In this document: piece after piece, positions 18,188 to 18,806 of the stretch
How positions within the stretch are numbered: position 1 is the stretch's first letter
How the letters are laid out: each line of letters begins with the position of its first letter
Origin: Spongospora subterranea
Lineage: Eukaryota; Endomyxa; Phytomyxea; Plasmodiophorida; Plasmodiophoridae
Direction of reading: 5' to 3'
DNA: 18,806 nt
Assembly (NCBI GenBank): GCA_900404475.1
Contig: OUQQ01000398.1
Coordinates: forward strand, 1 to 18,806
The notes under the pieces: model-generated
What the model was told of the DNA's origin: nothing
What the model saw: only the letters and a program-made list of their open reading frames with translations
Databases searched by the model: none
Translations under genes and position numbers: made by a program

Positions 18188-18499
18188 ATGAAAGCTGATA
18201 CAGCGCTTAAAGCGATTAATAAACAAATTAGATTATTTTCAAAATTCGATAAATGTCCACAATTTCATAATAAAAAGCTGTTCAGTGTCGTTTGCAGGTC
18301 TAAGGATGCACGCCCAGGTCATCTTGCAGCTGAAGACATGAACTCGAGTTACGAAGTGGCTGCAATCCGAGCAGGCGTGACACAGGGCCAAAAGTACTCG
18401 ACCGGAGGGGAATATTTTCACATTTCCTGGAGAGTACAGGTTCGGGGCGATGTCGTGTTGTTGAATCATACCTTGACCGTTGCCCTCCAGGTGAAATAG
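18188..18499 (+). CDS. Small hypothetical protein (103 codons)
   Basis: A complete frame runs from ATG 18188 to TAG 18497-18499. It is Lys-rich at first (MKADTALKAINKQIRLFSKF), then reads HLAAEDMNSSYEVAAIRAGV and YFHISWRVQVRGDVVLLNHT, a strand-rich, well-mixed composition. An acceptor-like GTCGTTTGCAG at about 18289-18299 could mean only the second part is a real terminal exon. Frames also exist on the opposite strand. It is divergent from the gene at 17769-18048. Function unknown. Confidence 0.35.
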   Translation: MKADTALKAINKQIRLFSKFDKCPQFHNKKLFSVVCRSKDARPGHLAAEDMNSSYEVAAIRAGVTQGQKYSTGGEYFHISWRVQVRGDVVLLNHTLTVALQVK

Positions 18500-18579
18500 G
18501 CAATAGAATCCCTCGATTGTTATCGTCAAAACCAAATATTCGTTTCTATTGTGACTATTGAATAGATGTTAAACATTGT

Positions 18580-18798
18580 ACGCGCATTGGAGGGACAGTC
18601 CACATTTAACCTTGGGATGACCGAGAATTATATTGACATATATCAGATTCTTTTCTGCCTTATGTCCAGGACAGCAATTGCGACTGAACTTGGTGTGAGA
18701 TACTAATTCTCCCCATCTTCGAATAAATTCCTCAACACTTCCAGCGCAATGTCGATGTCAACAATTGTTGATACGACGAAGGGATCCTCTGATGAAAG
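18580..18798 (-). repeat. Inverted repeat, right copy (paralogous gene 3' end)
   Basis: Reverse complement matches 11562-11763. On the minus strand the frame VSTIVDIDIALEVLRNLFED ends with TAG, paralogous to IALEVLRNLFGD at the end of the plus-strand gene. The rest of this paralogue lies beyond the right edge of the window. Confidence 0.85.
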
Positions 18799-18806
18799 TG
18801 AATATA

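Noticed and set aside
18239..18535. Minus-strand frames opposite 18188-18499
   Set aside because: The plus frame has a start, better residue balance and a coherent end. The minus frames look like shadows.
11562..18798. The matching ends as LTRs of the gypsy element
   Set aside because: They are in inverted, not direct, orientation and they contain gene coding sequence.

Overview
This window is eukaryotic nuclear DNA. No bacterial-style operons, ribosome binding sites or RNA operons are visible. Long open frames are rare, but many short frames join cleanly across predicted GT-AG introns of about 48-67 nt. Two diverged Ty3/gypsy elements and a LINE tail lie in the right third. One gypsy element carries an integrase-chromodomain end of a type I associate with oomycete and other protist or fungal-like genomes. 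I cannot name the species; a compact-intron protist or early-diverging fungus-like host is an inference.

Layout: 1-75 is a short tandem repeat. About 320-1110 (+) may hold a small spliced gene. 1188-2715 (-) is a spliced ubiquitin-specific protease (USP) with Cys box and His box intact. 2842-5298 (-) is a membrane protein with an N-terminal cluster of hydrophobic segments, followed by an array of small phase-1 exons coding short repeats. The phases let both minus-strand blocks be read as one gene of 21 exons and about 919 codons, i.e. a membrane-anchored, repeat-spaced USP. This is the most interesting hypothesis in the window.

5300-8000 is mostly non-coding or decayed sequence, with hairpins and a decayed zinc-knuckle (LINE ORF1/gag-like) remnant at about 7026-7640 (+). 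8000-11649 (+) holds a multi-exon gene or gene group with duplicated exons. It ends in a Cys/His-rich domain present twice and a C-terminal hydrophobic segment. Two palindromic MITE-like patches and a tRNA-like D-arm interrupt its upstream part.

11785-17170 (-) is a retroelement nest. A chromodomain gypsy element (RT, RNase H, partial integrase, GPY-like region, chromodomain) abuts a second gypsy element (gag knuckle, protease, RT, RNase H, integrase). The second element is interrupted in gag by a 5'-truncated LINE end (17141-17700, -). All three are inactivated by stops and frameshifts. Beyond the nest are two small hypothetical genes, 17769-18048 (-) and 18188-18499 (+). The window ends in an inverted copy (18580-18798) of the 3' end of the plus-strand gene at 11562-11763, so the nest sits between two tail-to-tail paralogous gene ends.

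Several frame breaks fall in homopolymer runs, and one N sits in a shortened intron, so some breaks may be assembly errors rather than mutations.
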